Positions 18,427-30,325 of a stretch of 64,000 nt of DNA are shown here, one piece after another; position 1 is the stretch's first letter, and each line of letters starts with the position of its first letter. The notes below the pieces were generated by a model that worked only from the letters and a program-made list of their open reading frames with translations, did not search any database and had not been told where the DNA came from. This DNA is from Mauremys mutica (lineage: Eukaryota > Chordata > Testudines > Geoemydidae), in the NCBI RefSeq assembly GCF_020497125.1, contig NC_059081.1, positions 13,728,105 to 13,792,104 on the forward strand, given 5' to 3'. Both the position numbers and the translations under genes were made by a program.

Positions 18427-19216
18427 CTAAGTTCCCTGTAAACTGCATGGCCACGCAGCAGTCTATTTAGCACTGTGCAGGCGCTCTGGGAACCTGCCTG
18501 GGGACCTGCCGGGGGAGGGGCTACCCTCCCCTGGCCCCCACCTAGCCCAGCCCCCAACCTGTCATGGGAGGGGTTCCCCTCCCCCAGCCCCAACTCAGTT
18601 AACCTGCGGCCCGGACCTGCCATGGCCGGATCAAGCCCAGGCATGGCTGGGGTGGCGCAGCCAGAGTGGCCAGGACCCAGCCACAGCTGGATCAGGCCCA
18701 GGCGCAGCCGGGGTGATGCAGCCCGACTTCGGAATGGCCTGGACCCAGCTATGGCAGCACAGCATGGCCTGGACTCAGGCGCCACCGAGGGGGCCCTCCC
18801 CCAGCCCGGACCTGCTGGGGGCCAGGGCAGGGCTGCCTATCTTGCAGCCCCAGAGCTCCTGTGGTGGGGTGAGGTGCCTCTCCCTCCCATCCCAGGTGCT
18901 GCTTTGGGGAGAGAGAGCTGGGGGGTGTCCTCTCTCCCCGCCGTAGCCCCAGAGCACCCTTCTGCACCCCAAACCCCTCATCCCGGGCCCCACCCCAGAG
19001 CCTGCACCCCCAGCCGGAGCCCTCACCTCGTCCACCCATCCCTCTGCCCCAGCCCTGAGCCCCCTCCCACACGTCAAACCCCTCGGCCCCACCCACCATA
19101 TGCATTTTGTTATGTGCACCAATATGAAGGTGAGGTATCACACATCACCTCCATACTGGTGCACATAACAGAATTCATTCCGCACATGGGTGGGAGAAAT
19201 CAGAGGGAACGCTGGG
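18427..19216. mobile_element. GC-rich probable DNA transposon with palindromic end
   Basis: The left end 'ctaagttccctgtaa' and right end 'agagggaacgctg' are loosely inverted, and the flanks gacccatg and ggctcatg match at 6 of 8 positions. The interior is a C- and G-rich block (18480-19080), then a hairpin at 19109-19170. The long Pro/Ala/Gly-rich frames through it (for example 18475-19389 on plus) are not genes. Confidence 0.5.
19109..19170. repeat. Hairpin inside the GC-rich element
   Basis: Arms 19109-19137 and 19142-19170 ('tgttatgtgcaccaatatga' and its inverted partner) pair at 26 of 29 positions around a 4-base loop. Confidence 0.8.
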
Positions 19217-19429
19217 CTCATGTAGTTGGGCTCCCTGCTTCAGCCATTTCATCAAATCACTATTGTTGGCTTCAGATAGTTGCCGGCTCTCCTACCATTA
19301 AGATTCTCCCAGCTCAGAATAAAGGGTCAAAGTCAAGCTCTCACTCAGAATTAGCCAACCACAGCCCCACTCAGCTGCCCCACTACTGAGGTGTCCAGGG
19401 TGACATTAGCCCGTATGGCCCCTCAAGAA

Positions 19430-20877
19430 GGAGTTTACAACAGAAGGAAATGAAGGTCGGCACACATTTTAGGGCCTTTTAAAAAAGGGAAATCATGCTT
19501 CTCCAGTCTATTAGAATTCTTTGAGGGTGTAAACAAATATGTTGAGAAGGATGATCCAGTTGATATAATGTACTTGGACTTTCTTAAAACCATTGATAAA
19601 GGTCCCACACCAAAGTCTCTTAAGCAAAGTAAGCAGTCATAGGAGAAGAGGGAAGGTTCTCTCATACGTCAGTAACTGGTTAAAAGGTAGGAAATAAAGG
19701 GTAGGAATAAATGGTCAATTTTCACAGCGGAGAGAGGTAAATAGCAGCTTCCCCCAACGGTCTGTACTGGGATCAGTGCTGTCCAGTGTATTCATACATG
19801 ATCTGGAAAAGAGCATAAACAGTGAGGTGGCAAAGTTGGTGGACAGTACAAAATTACTCAAGATAGTTAAGCCCAAAGCAGAATTCAAAGAGTTGCAAAG
19901 GGATGTGACAAAACTGGGTGACTGAGCAACAAAATGGCAGATGAAATTCAGTGTTAATAAGTGCAAAGTAAAACTGGATTGCACTGGAAAATACAATTCC
20001 AACTATACATACAAAACGATGGTCTAAATTAGCTGTTACCACTTAAGAAAGATTTTGGGGTCATCGTGGATAATTCTCTGAAAACATCTGCTCAATTTTC
20101 AGCGACAGTCCAAAAAGCTAACAATGTTAGGGACCATTAGGAAAGGGAGAGATAATAAGACAGAAAATATCATAATGACACGATATAAATCCTGGGTACA
20201 CCCACACCTTGAATACTGCGTGCAGTTCTGGTTGCCCCATCTCAAAAAAAGATATATTAGAAATTGAATTTTAAAAAGTACAGAAAAGGACAACAAAAAT
20301 GAGTAGGTGTATGGAATAACTTCCATATGAGGAGAGATTAAACAGACTGGGAGTTGTCTCTTTTCCAAGATGAACAGTAAGGCAGGATATGGTAGAGGTT
20401 TATAAAATTATGAAGGGTGTGGAGCAAGTGAATAGGGAAGTGTTATTTCTCCTTCACATGACACAAGAACCAGGGGTCAGTCAATGAAATTAATAGACAG
20501 CCCGTTGAAAACAAATGTAAGGAAGTACTTCTTCACACGATGCATAGTCAACCTGTGGAATTGGGTGCCAGGCGATGTTGTGAAGGCTAAGAGTATAACT
20601 GGGTTCAAAAAAGAATTAGATGAGTTCATGGAGGACAGGTCCATCAATGGCTGTTAGCCAAGATGGTCAGGAATGCAAGCCCATGCTCTGGGTGTCCCCT
20701 AAGCCTCTGACTGACAGAAGCTGGGACTGGATGACAGGGAACTGATTACTCAATATTTGCCTTGTTCTGTTCATTCACTCTAAAGCATCTCCTTTGGCCA
20801 CTGTTGGAAGACAGGATACTAGGCTAGATGGACCATTGGCCTGACCCAGTATGGCCGTTCTTTTGTTCGTATGTTTG
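19430..20877 (+). pseudogene. CR1 LINE with end of reverse-transcriptase ORF, 3' UTR and tail (dead)
   Basis: At about 19555-19630 the plus strand still translates to VDIMYLDFLKTIDK, the degraded version of the CR1 reverse-transcriptase motif around DFSKAFD. At about 19758-19845 it reads SVLGSVLSSVF...LVDSTKL, where the catalytic aspartates of the usual ADDT are lost (VDST). Stops and shifts interrupt the frame. The 3' part runs through 'ggagagattaaacagactgg' and 'ggatactaggctagatggac' to the tail 'cgttcttttgttcgtatg'. Confidence 0.85.
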
Positions 20878-21059
20878 TTTTCCTGCGTTTTGTTGGCTTA
20901 GTGAGGTACAGTCCTATGCTCAACTTGATGACATTTCTCTGTTTGTAACATGGTAACTTTTGAATGCCCCATCAGACCAATGCCAACATTGCAGAGAATG
21001 TTCTAGGCATCAGTAGGTGGAACACTACTGATTTTAGGGAAAAATCAGGAAACTGGAAG

Positions 21060-21620
21060 AGGGGAAATGGAGGACACCCAGAGCCCCTGCCATCTGGTGA
21101 GCAGACTCAGCAGTTTCAACCACCTCTAACTGTTTATAGCCCAGTGCAGTTTAAAATGTTGACACCCTCTCCAAGAGAGAAAAGAATGAATAAGATTGGT
21201 CGGGGGAATAAGCGGGCGTGAAAGGGAAGGGGGATACACACAAACCCTGGCATGGGGGAGAATGGGGTATCCTGGCTTGGCAGGAATGGGAGCACACAGA
21301 GCCCCATGCAATGATAGAATCTTGGTGTAGTGGGGAAGGGAGGGGAATAGAGTGAAAAGGGGAATGGGTATCGCACAGAGCCCTGGATGTGGGAGTGGGG
21401 GAGAACGGGAGACAATGGCGTGAGGGAGGATGACATGGAATACACAGAATCTCTGGCATGTGCTGGATGGGGAGTGGGGGATACAGAGCCCCTGGCATGG
21501 AGAGGAGGGAGAGAGGATTGTGGGGGTGGGGGTGTCCCTGAAGTAGAGAGACTTGGAAGGGTGGTACACAGGGAACGTGTGGGGGGAATGGAGGAATGCA
21601 AGGAACCCTGGTGCCTGCAA
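21060..21620. repeat. G-rich minisatellite-like dispersed repeat, copy 2
   Basis: Irregular units 'cacacagagcccnnggcatg' recur near 21074, 21230, 21293, 21373, 21438 and 21485. The order of flanking sequence resembles copy 1 at 8300-8760. It makes a long antisense frame with no protein character. Confidence 0.65.
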
Positions 21621-21626
21621 TGCATT

Positions 21627-21853
21627 CAGGGCCGGCTCCAGGGGTTTTGCCACCCCAAGCAGCCAAAAAACAAAAGAAAAAAAAAGAAAAGCCACGATCG
21701 CGATCTGCGGCAATTCAGCGGGAGGTCCTTTGCTCGGAGTGGGAGTGAGGGACTCTCCGCAGAATTGCCGCCGAATACCTGAATGTGCCACCCCACTCCG
21801 GAGTGGCCGTCCCAAGCACCTGCTTGCTAAGCTGGTGCCTGGAGCCGGCCCTG
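21627..21853. mobile_element. hAT-like MITE with perfect 8-bp target duplication
   Basis: The ends 'cagggccggctccagg' and 'cctggagccggccctg' are perfect inverted repeats of 16 bases, and AATGCATT flanks both sides (21619-21626 and 21854-21861). The interior is 190 bases with no coding sense. The intact ends suggest a relatively young insertion. It sits at the end of the minisatellite-like block. Confidence 0.9.
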
Positions 21854-22415
21854 AATGCATTTGGCCTATGGAAGCAACAAAGTGTGAGCCCCTCTAGTTC
21901 AGTAATGTTTCCTGCTTCCTGACAGCAACCCCATGTCTGCATTTCCCTGTTAACGCGCTGCTCAGCTAGGCTTCGCTCTGACAACCAACACTTCTTTAAA
22001 CTTCTCTAAGAAACTCGATAAGCAAGTTGCCCCCACACTGCAGCTTCCGCACAGCTTTCTGACCAAGATAATTGCATCCAGAAACCTGAAAAGCTTAAGT
22101 GTTATTTGCTTCCAGGCCTTTTCAAAAGTAATACACTGGCACTGGCTTTACAATATTTACACCAGTATTCTGCTCCTCTCACCGAGTAATCTCATTTGTT
22201 TCAGTGCAATTACTCAAAGAATAAGGTGAAACTCAAGGTGAGAAATGCCAAGATACAATGGTGATGGGCGGCACGCCATAAGGTAAGATAGCAAAGGGGG
22301 CTGAATCTCGCCTTAGTTTTATGCAAATGATGTGCTCCGGTGCAAAAAAAATTGGGTTTACTTTTAACTCCTTTGCCTTCTGACTTTCAACTTCCAGTCA
22401 GGATTGGGAGTGAAG

Positions 22416-22690
22416 GTCCATCTACACCAGAAAACGCTTGCCACTCTAGCTATACTTGCAAACTATCCTAGTGTAATCTCAGTTTATACCAGGGGGAAAA
22501 AAAGTTCTTTTGGCAGTATGGTTTACATGGGTTCCCTGAGCAAAATAAGCTACACAAACAAAGTACTTTTATGCTAATATAATGGTGTCTACACTAGAGC
22601 TTTTGCTGGTATAAAAACGGTGCAAAAAAATTCATACCCCTAAGCGACACTGCTTTATCGGCAAAAGTTTCTAGTGTAAACCTGTCCAGA
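22416..22690. mobile_element. Probable decayed DNA transposon
   Basis: 'ggtccatctacaccagaaa' at the left and 'tttctagtgtaaacctgtcc' at the right are imperfect inverted ends. The interior includes 'gtgtctacactagagctttt' and 'gctggtataaaaacggtgca'. No convincing target duplication remains. Confidence 0.45.
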
Positions 22691-22969
22691 AGGCCATAAG
22701 TGTGGGAAACAAGAGATTTATAGAAAATAGGAGGCACATGAGTGCTGCCTGGATAACTGACTGTATGCTAATAGCTTTACAGCAAACAGACTCTCAGCCT
22801 GAACTTCAATAGTGTAGCTACAAGATTGTTGATAAATTGGCTTATTTAACCTCTGATTCACCTAATTAGTGTGTTTCCTGTCTCTCTCCCTTTTTAAAAA
22901 ACATTTCTTTATTAAAATGCGTATTAAACAGTTCTGCCACGTGTCCAGTCTTCAATTTTACAAACACGG

Positions 22970-23094
22970 GGCCTGATCCTGAAAGCACATAGGCACATGA
23001 GTAACTGACAGACTAAGGGCCCAATGCAATGCCCAGTGAAGTCACTGGGAGCCTGTTGAGTTCAATGGTAATGGGCATTGAATCGGGTCCTAAG
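22970..23094. repeat. Dispersed repeat with cagtgaagtcactggg core
   Basis: It opens 'gggcctgatcctgaaagcac' and closes 'gggcattgaatcgggtcct', with 'cccagtgaagtcactgggag' (itself palindromic) in the centre. Same family as 5511, 30690, 39330 and 53941. Confidence 0.55.
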
Positions 23095-23174
23095 TGATTT
23101 GTCCGTGGTCTACAGCCAGTCACTGGCAGAGCGAGGAATACTATCAATCAGGCCTCGGGGCTCCCAGTCGAACA

Positions 23175-23340
23175 CCACAGTCACCAGACTACACTGTACT
23201 GTGTTCAGTTCTGGGTACCCCATCTCAAAAGCGATACAGCAGGAGGAGGATAGGAGTCCAGATAGGAGTGAAAGAAATCATTAAAGGCCCTGCAGAGACA
23301 TTCACACGAGGGGAGACTGAAAAGGCCAGGCTGAGTCAAA
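23175..23340 (+). mobile_element. CR1 LINE internal fragment, interrupted by a hAT MITE
   Basis: 'ctgtactgtgttcagttctg', 'ggtaccccatctcaaaagcg' and 'gaggggagactgaaaaggcc' match the CR1 segment present at 20210-20340. The fragment stops at the MITE starting at 23341. Confidence 0.55.
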
Positions 23341-23636
23341 CAGGGCCAGCTCCAGGTTTTCTGCTGCCCCAAGCAGTGGGAAAAAAAAAAAAAAAGCCGA
23401 ACGCTGGCACTTCGGGGGCAGCTCAGTCGCGCCGCTCCATTCTTCGGCGGCCGTTCGGCGGCAGGTCCTTCACTCCCTCCCTTCCTCGTCGGCGGCACTT
23501 CGGCAGCAGCTCAAAGAGGAAGAGAGGGACTGAGGGACCTGGTGCCGAATTCCCGCCGAAGACCCAGACGTGCCGCCCCTTTGTATTGGCTGCCTCAAGC
23601 ACCTGCTTCCTTCGCTGGTGCCTGGAGCCAGCCCTG
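23341..23636. mobile_element. hAT-like MITE (same superfamily as 21627) with 7/8 target duplication
   Basis: Ends 'cagggccagctccagg' and 'cctggagccagccctg' are perfect inverted repeats; flanks gagtcaaa (23333-23340) and gagccaaa (23637-23644) differ at one base. A poly(A) run lies near 23380-23395 and the interior is GC- and CpG-rich ('ggcggcacttcggcagcagc'). Confidence 0.85.
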
Positions 23637-23699
23637 GAGCCAAACCCCTGGATCTAAACACCAGTGTGTCAGTGCTGGCCCTTGTGTTAACACAAAACA

Positions 23700-25080
23700 C
23701 TTGGACTCAAATATCTTCAGACTCTGAGTTTTCAAGCTCCAGATCCAAATTTTCCTGTTCGGGCCCATCTTTGACAACCAGGCCCAGCAATTTCCCCAGA
23801 ACTGGGGAGGTGTGTCAGCAGGAGGAGATATTTGCAGCATATCTACAGGGCCCCTTTACAATGCAATACTTTACTCCAAAGAGCGTCTCAATGCCCAAGG
23901 GAGGGGACCATTTGCGTTGAATAGCCTTGGGCTGATTATGGACTGGCACCAGCCTCCCCACTCCCCTTTGAGACCACCAGCTTTCCTTTTCTCAGGGGGA
24001 TAGCCATGAAATGAACACATTGCTTTGCCCAGCTCTTCTTCCCCTGCCTGGGACGCAGATTCTCTTATTCCCCAAAGAGAGCCAGGAGTCAGCACGGAGT
24101 ACATGAGTGGTATCAGCAGCTACAGTAGATAGGGGGTGTGTGTGTGTGTATGGGAGACAGAGATCGAGCCTGCCACTGCTGTGCAACACGAGAAATGGAA
24201 CAAGGCACAGCCTGAAAATCTGAGTGTGCGTATACAGGTTCCACAGCTGTCGGCAGCAGCATGCACCTGCCGACTCCCCCGGGATTCATGAAGAAGCACT
24301 TGTGCTAAAGCAATAAAAGCTCAGATGCTGGAGGGCTGACCTGTCTCCTCCCTAGCTTTAGCGTGTAGGGATTGAAAGCAGATTTATTTTCTGTGGTGAG
24401 CTACGTTAATTTGTGTGCCACCAGAACCTATTCCCCTCCAACCCATCTTTAGGCCCAGCTGCATCATGAATTCAAGGAACCACCTGCAAAGTATTTTAGA
24501 GACTCAGACCTGCTCTTTGAGGTGAATTAACACCAGGGAGGCCCCCTCAGCCCAGTAAAATGGTCAGGGTTGCCTAAGAGGGCCACCCTCAAAGAGAAAA
24601 AAAAACATGCTCTGTAAGAAAAGAGCTACCATTGTTCTCCAAAGATCCTATACATCATCTAGTCCCTCCTGTCCGAATACATAATTGTTCCCTACACAAG
24701 TAATATCTGAGCCCAGACATTTCCCGGGTATAAAAGACAAGTTGGATATAGGATCATGAGATACACAAAAACATGAGCTCTATAAAAATCCGCCACATTC
24801 AAAATGGGTTAGCTCTTCTAATGGTCTATTAGAAACAACATCATGACAGCTGGCATGCTGCATCTTCTTGAGTTCAAATCCACACACGGAGCTGTGAGCT
24901 GGAGAGGAGAAGTCAGCTGATCCCTAACTGTGTCTTGTTTAACTTGGCTGTTTGAACTGCTGCCCCTCTGCATTTCATAAAGAACCTCAGCAAGTTTTCC
25001 CTAGGCACCATTGGATCATTCAGGAAGACCCGCAACTGTCAGATTCCTAAATCAGACTTCTGGATTTACACTGATGTAAC
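23700..25080. other. Intergenic, nothing recognised
   Basis: Apart from a short (GT)n run at 24136-24149 I see no gene, RNA or nameable repeat. Confidence 0.5.
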
Positions 25081-25083
25081 TAA

Positions 25084-25379
25084 GGGCTGGTCCACACTAA
25101 GAAGTGGGGTCGAACTAGGGTACGCAAATTCAGCTACGTGAATAGCGTAGCTGAATTCGAAGTACCCTAGTTCGAACTACTCACCCGTCCAGACGCCGCG
25201 GAATCGAAGTCCGCAGCTCCAAGGTCAACTCCGCCACCGCCTTTTGCAGTGGTGGAGTACCGGAGTCGACCACGACGCTTCCGGAGTTCGAACTATCGCG
25301 TCCAGATTAGACGCGATAGTTTGAACTCCAATAAGTCGAACTCACCGCGTCGACCCGGCTCGTAAGTGTAGACTAGCCC
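25084..25379 (+). mobile_element. CpG-rich foldback DNA transposon, copy 2
   Basis: It starts 'gggctggtccacactaagaa' and ends 'gtaagtgtagactagccc' with TAA on both sides (25081-25083, 25380-25382). Internal hairpins are 'ttcagctacgtgaatagcgt|agctgaa' and 'gaactatcgcgtc ... gacgcgatagttt'. The 3-bp TAA duplication is PIF/Harbinger-like. This is the cleanest single copy in the window. Confidence 0.85.
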
Positions 25380-25389
25380 TAAGGTAAGA

Positions 25390-26636
25390 ATCTAATACAT
25401 GGTCTTCTGCTTGATGAATGGCACCACACAGCAACTTGTCCTCTTAAGCATCCTGGCCTGAAGTGCTGCTCTCAAGAGGCACCAACCTCACTTCCACATC
25501 CTGAATGCTACTGGCAAACATTTCAACTTGAACCATCATGAACCTCTGACCACTCCAGTCCCACATCACTTGTCTGGCAAGCAGATATGTGCATGAACAA
25601 AGCTGAAATATTTCATCCAGGGGTAAATGCTTTAAACTTATGTATAAAGGACAGTATAAAGAATTGAGTGTGCATGGTTACTGAATGCTGGGAATTCAAA
25701 GAACATGCCTCACACCCCACTATCTTGGGGCTTCCTGCTGAGAGCAAAAGCCAGTGCCACAGTTCAAACTGTCCCCCAAATTATGCCCCTTTGCCCATTT
25801 AGCAGAAACCAGATCACTCTTATGTGTATGCAACAAGCACACTCAACCAGGCTAATAATACTCTGGGTTCAGCTCTCATTCTGAACATAGCAGGTAGCTG
25901 ACTTGGGACAATTTGCAACACAGGCATAGCTTAGAGCAGTGAGATGTAACCTAGGCTGAGGACCAATCCGGAGGCTGGATTGGGGAAATGCAAGTGACTC
26001 CCTTTCTCAGCTGCACCCACCAGATAATGGGCACAGCTGAAGACCATGCCTAGAATCTCCTATCCTACCATCAATGCTAGTGGTTTTTCCCACTCTTTCC
26101 CCTTGCAGTTCATGGGGCATCCTCCCATTCTGTTCCTGTAGGGGTCTGATACTTACAGGACCATGGTGTCACTGGTCATCTTAACAGTGGGCAGTTTCAA
26201 TCTGCTTTACATGACCTTTCCCATCTGGCAGAACATTTTTTTTTTTTGGCAATGATGGATATTCTGGACAGGTCTTGCTCAATCTAATTGCTGAGAAATT
26301 GTAATGCTCAGTGTGACTTTACCAGTGTCAGCACAAACTTTTATACATGTTAACAAGCACTTTTCTTGCAACTCTGTAACAATCCGTCGCTGGAAGAGAT
26401 CTTAGCACATTTTCATTCCCTGAATTGCTCTTTACAACTTACTGAAGTCAGGCCATTGGAGTTGTATGGGGTTTTAAATACAACACTATAAAGGTCTATC
26501 TGAGTTTGTTCAGTTTCATCTTCTAGCCCATTTGATCTTGTTAATACCTTTGTCTTCTAGACTGAAGAGCCTTCTACTGTCAGAAATCTCCCAACAGAGG
26601 ACTGCACTAAGCCTAGGTTAAATGTTACATATAAGC
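25390..26636. other. Intergenic, nothing recognised
   Basis: No open frame of note, RNA gene or clear repeat; only a short poly(T) run near 26237-26247. Confidence 0.5.
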
Positions 26637-26644
26637 ATTTAGAC

Positions 26645-26955
26645 CAGGGGTAGGCAACCTATGGCATGGGTGCCGAAGGTGGCATGCAAGCTGATTTTCA
26701 GTGGCACTCACACTGCCCAGGTACTGGCCACTGGTTCGGGGGGCTCTGCATTTTAATTTAATTTTAAATGAAGCTTCTTAAACATTTTAAAAACCTTATT
26801 TACTTTACGTACAACAATAGTTTAGTTGTATATTATAGACTTATAGTAAGAGACCTTCTAAAAATGTTAAAATGTATGACTGGCACGCGAAACCTTAAAT
26901 TAGAGTGAATAAATGAAGACTCGGCACAGCACTTCTGAAAGGCTGCCGACCCCTG
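26645..26955. mobile_element. hAT (Charlie-like) non-autonomous element
   Basis: Ends 'caggggtaggcaacc' and 'ggctgccgacccctg' are inverted repeats, and flanks atttagac (26637-26644) and atttagta (26956-26963) match at 6 of 8. Internal sequence such as 'gtggcatgcaagctgatttt' and 'gactggcacgcgaaacctta' is typical of a Charlie-like hAT family common in reptiles. Confidence 0.75.
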
Positions 26956-26963
26956 ATTTAGTA

Positions 26964-29019
26964 GTAGTCTTCTCCACACTAACCAGTCTAATTTGTGTAA
27001 CAGTTCAGCGCAGCCAGTCACTGCATGCTCTCCAAATGCTCCCATACAAATGCATTGTGGGTCAGTTGAGATACCTGACACAGTTTCCTGAATTGGGGAT
27101 TTATGGGAGACCCTGCAAAGTACTATGGGACCAGAATAGAATTCTGGGAGATCAGATCAACATTGGAGGATACCCTGCCTCTGGGGATCGACCCTGTTTT
27201 GTGCAGTTACCCCAGTACAAAGCACACCTTCGAGCTGTGCTCAGGAAGCCCAGTTTGTGATGGAAATGCTGGCAAGACAATGGAATGGCTGTTGAGGCTG
27301 GAAGATGGGGTGGAAGGAGTTCCAGCAGAGAAAGTTGTCTCAATCAGGGCCAGCCTGGGTGCCTGCTGGTTAGCAACCCTCACTGGTCAAGTGCCACTTT
27401 GGGAACAGAGGGAGCACAGCCAGTCACTGGTGGGAAAAGGCTGTACTGTAGGCCTTGGGAAAATAAGTAGTGGCATCTTCCGAATGAGGGAAGAAACCTA
27501 TTTCTAACTCTGTGAGGCCATAGAGCTGATTCAAGACACTCACTGTGAAATCACTACGTGGACAGCACTGTACCTTAGTGGAAGATCCTTCTTCTCCATC
27601 CCTGTCAAGGCCAGGTTCACAGAGCCTGGGAGCTCCCAGTCCTTGTCCTGCTCATAGCAGCAAGCCTCCTCCTTTCCTCCAGACCCACCATCACACTGCC
27701 AGGTCACTCCAAATGGTTGCCTCAGGGCCCAGAATGTGCAGAAGAGACAGATGCAACTTCCTACCCCAGACCTCTAGTCACCGTCCATCACTTTGAGGCT
27801 CTTGATTTAGAGCTAGCACTACTTGGTATGGCAATTTACACTGCTCTCAGCCACATGCCTGGGTACTTTTAAATACATCACAGCGTTCAAGATCCTTGAG
27901 CTCAGCTCACTTCATCTCATCACCCCAGGTCCTCAGAAGAGCTCTAGTGTCCATTGAGGGCCAGCTGGTAACATGACTATAGAAGAGATTCATCATAAAA
28001 ACAGCTGTGAATCTGAAAGTTTCAGGTAGCTTGCACACCACCCTAGCATCCTCACAGAAATGGATGCAGGTGACAAGGTGCAAGCTGCAGTTACCTGAGG
28101 TGGCAGCAAAGCATTACGTCTGGGCAAGGAACTTGCTGGAGAATTGCTTCCAGGGGAGGGCACAGAATCCAGAGGTGCTGAAGAATGGTCAGCACCAGGA
28201 GAACCAATTCAACAGGTGCTGCTGCAACATTGGTGCTTTCTATTGGCCCCAGCACTGAACTGGTTAGAAGTGGCCATTGTGACATTAACAAGACTCACTC
28301 GGCGCTACTCTAGGTTAGCAGCGCTATGCATGCTAGTGAGCTGTTCGGAGCACCTGTGTGTGTTGGCAGAATGCATTCCAAGTGCCTGAGCTGCTGGAGT
28401 AGACAAGCATTCACAAAGACTCAGACTTTCTAATAAAGAAGTAAATCACAGATAGCATCAGCACACAGCAGCTTCTTTCGGGGCACTCATGATGGCTCCT
28501 TCCTTTCAACCCAGAAAAAGAAGCAAAAATATATAACGTGCTGTAGTGTAAAGCATACACTCGGGTGCCTTTCTAAGCATGATAGAAACTGGCTCAGCTG
28601 ATTTAACAGTGGGAAAGAATTCGTACCAGGGAGGTGTGGGGAGAGAGAGAGAAGGAAGGAAGTTGGCAGCTAAATGACATGTTTTAATTAGGTCACGGAC
28701 TCTTTGCTCCTCCTGACTTCCTGCACCAATGGTGCTGACACCGCTGGTTTGTAGCCACTGCTGTGTACTTTATTTGTGTTTTGTCAGACACCACCTTCTT
28801 ATAGTTCTGGGCAGCAATTCTATTTACAGAGTCACACAATCATCACAGAGGGCAGAGATCTCCCCAAGGCCCTAGTTGCACCTACCCCACCCCGCTTCCT
28901 GCCTGCTTTTTCTATTCTTGCAGTTAACAGTCTCCTTAGCTCTCCCCAACCCAGGCTGATCTAGTACTTAGCCACTCCTTCCCTCAATCAGAGGAGGGGT
29001 AAGGGACTGTAGCAAGGTT
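26964..29019. other. Intergenic, nothing recognised
   Basis: Short frames occur on both strands but none has a domain, a start context or splice-site support. No named repeat. Confidence 0.45.
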
Positions 29020-29600
29020 GGAGATTCACCAGCACAGTGCCTCCTGCTGGTCGTCTAGGGAATTAGCTCAACTCCAGCTCTGGAGCGCCCTCTGCTGGTC
29101 AATGTTTCACCTGCTTTAGGCCCCATGTCCCTCCCAGACCCTACTGCCTTTTACCTGAGGGTACTGTACCCCTACTCTCTGGGTCTCCTCTCCCTGGGGA
29201 ACCCCCACCCCTCTATCCCCACCTGGCCTCAGTGGCTACTGCCAGTCATCATCTAGCCCCCACTCACTGGGGCAAACTACAGTCTGTAAAAGCCACTCAT
29301 CATCAGCAAGGGGGTCAGACCAGCTGCCTCTGCCTAACCCCAGGCTGCACCTCTGCAACCCCAGTACCTGCTTTGGCCTTTAGCAAGGCCTCAGCCTGGG
29401 AATTTGCCAGGCTGGAGCTCCCCAGCTCCTCTTGCCTTTCCCCAGCCCTGCTCTACTCCTAGTACCCTGAGCTCCCAAGCAGCCAGGTCCTTCTCTCTCC
29501 ACCGCTAGAGAGAGACTAACCCAGCTCCTCCCTGAGCCCTAACAACAGGGCCAGGTGTGGCCTGACTGGGGCATGGGCCCCAGCTCCCCCAATCAGCCCA
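29020..29600 (-). repeat. Unclassified dispersed repeat containing CTCF-like motifs
   Basis: The complement reads as a G-rich repeat ('gggttccccagggagaggag', 'cccagagagtaggggtacag') that I recall as abundant in turtle DNA. I cannot say whether it is an LTR, a SINE or a DNA element; termini are not evident. It includes two 'ctcctgctggtc' or 'cctctgctggtc' sites near 29042-29054 and 29085-29101. Confidence 0.4.
29085..29101 (-). promoter_or_regulatory. CTCF-like motif within a repeat
   Basis: AGCGCCCTCTGCTGGTC on the plus strand matches the reverse-strand CTCF core (AGCGCCCCCTGCTGGCC) at 15 of 17 positions, so the motif points toward MARCO. Because it belongs to a dispersed repeat, many copies may exist in the genome. 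Confidence 0.45.
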
Positions 29601-30159
29601 GCCTTCCTCCACCAGAGCGGGGTAACTACCCTGCTACGGGACTCATTGGATTCACAACGGAGAGTTCAGCAGCTGGTTCTCAGCACTCTGTCCCACATTT
29701 CAATACACACATTTTTATTTCCTTGCTGACCTTTCTCAACCGAATGAATTACGCTGAATCTTGCCACTAGCAGGTCAGGTAACTAGCTAGAGAAAGATAA
29801 TTAATTGTACTAGTCAGAGCTGGGCATTTCCACCTGGGCCTATCTTTGCCAGCTGGTATCTTCCATTTTCTGCCTGCAGCTAGCTGACCGATGTATAATT
29901 CCCCCATCCTGCACCTTTCTCTATGTCAGACTCCTGTTGTTCTGATTAACCTGCCAGCAATGAATAAAAGATAATTTGCAATGCATCCCGGCACCTTCTA
30001 TAATTACATCCCTCTGTACAAAACTTGATTTCTGTGAATGGAAATAAAGCCCATCGTAAACAGAGGAACTTATGTAGAGCCCCAAAGGCTGGGAACTTTA
30101 AAAGTACCCAAGGGAGGCAGGTGTCCAATACCCATTGGTTGTTGTTCTCTTAGGCACCT

Positions 30160-30325
30160 TTGGCAAGGCGAACCTATGTTGATTATAATTTAGATGGTAA
30201 GCTCTCTGGGGCAGGGACCGTCCTTTTGTGCTGTATTTGGACAGCACCTCGCACAATGGGGTCCAGGGCTGCAGATCTGAGGTGCTACAGTAATCTAGTA
30301 ATAAAGAAAGAAATAAAATAAAAAC
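30160..30325 (+). mobile_element. Old amniote dispersed repeat, 3' end (L2/MIR-like)
   Basis: 'gtaagctctctggggcaggg', 'accgtccttttgtgctgtat', 'acagcacctcgcacaatggg' and 'gaggtgctacagtaatctag' followed by an A-rich tail is a well-known amniote repeat end. I assign it to the L2/MIR group only tentatively. Confidence 0.55.

Noticed and set aside
18475..19389. 304-codon frame on the plus strand
   Set aside because: It is the longest frame in the window but is low-complexity Pro/Ala/Gly sequence from the GC-rich transposon-like block 18427-19216, with equally long frames on the other strand.
21126..21860. 244-codon frame on the minus strand
   Set aside because: It is antisense to the second minisatellite-like block and ends inside the hAT MITE; composition is repeat-driven.
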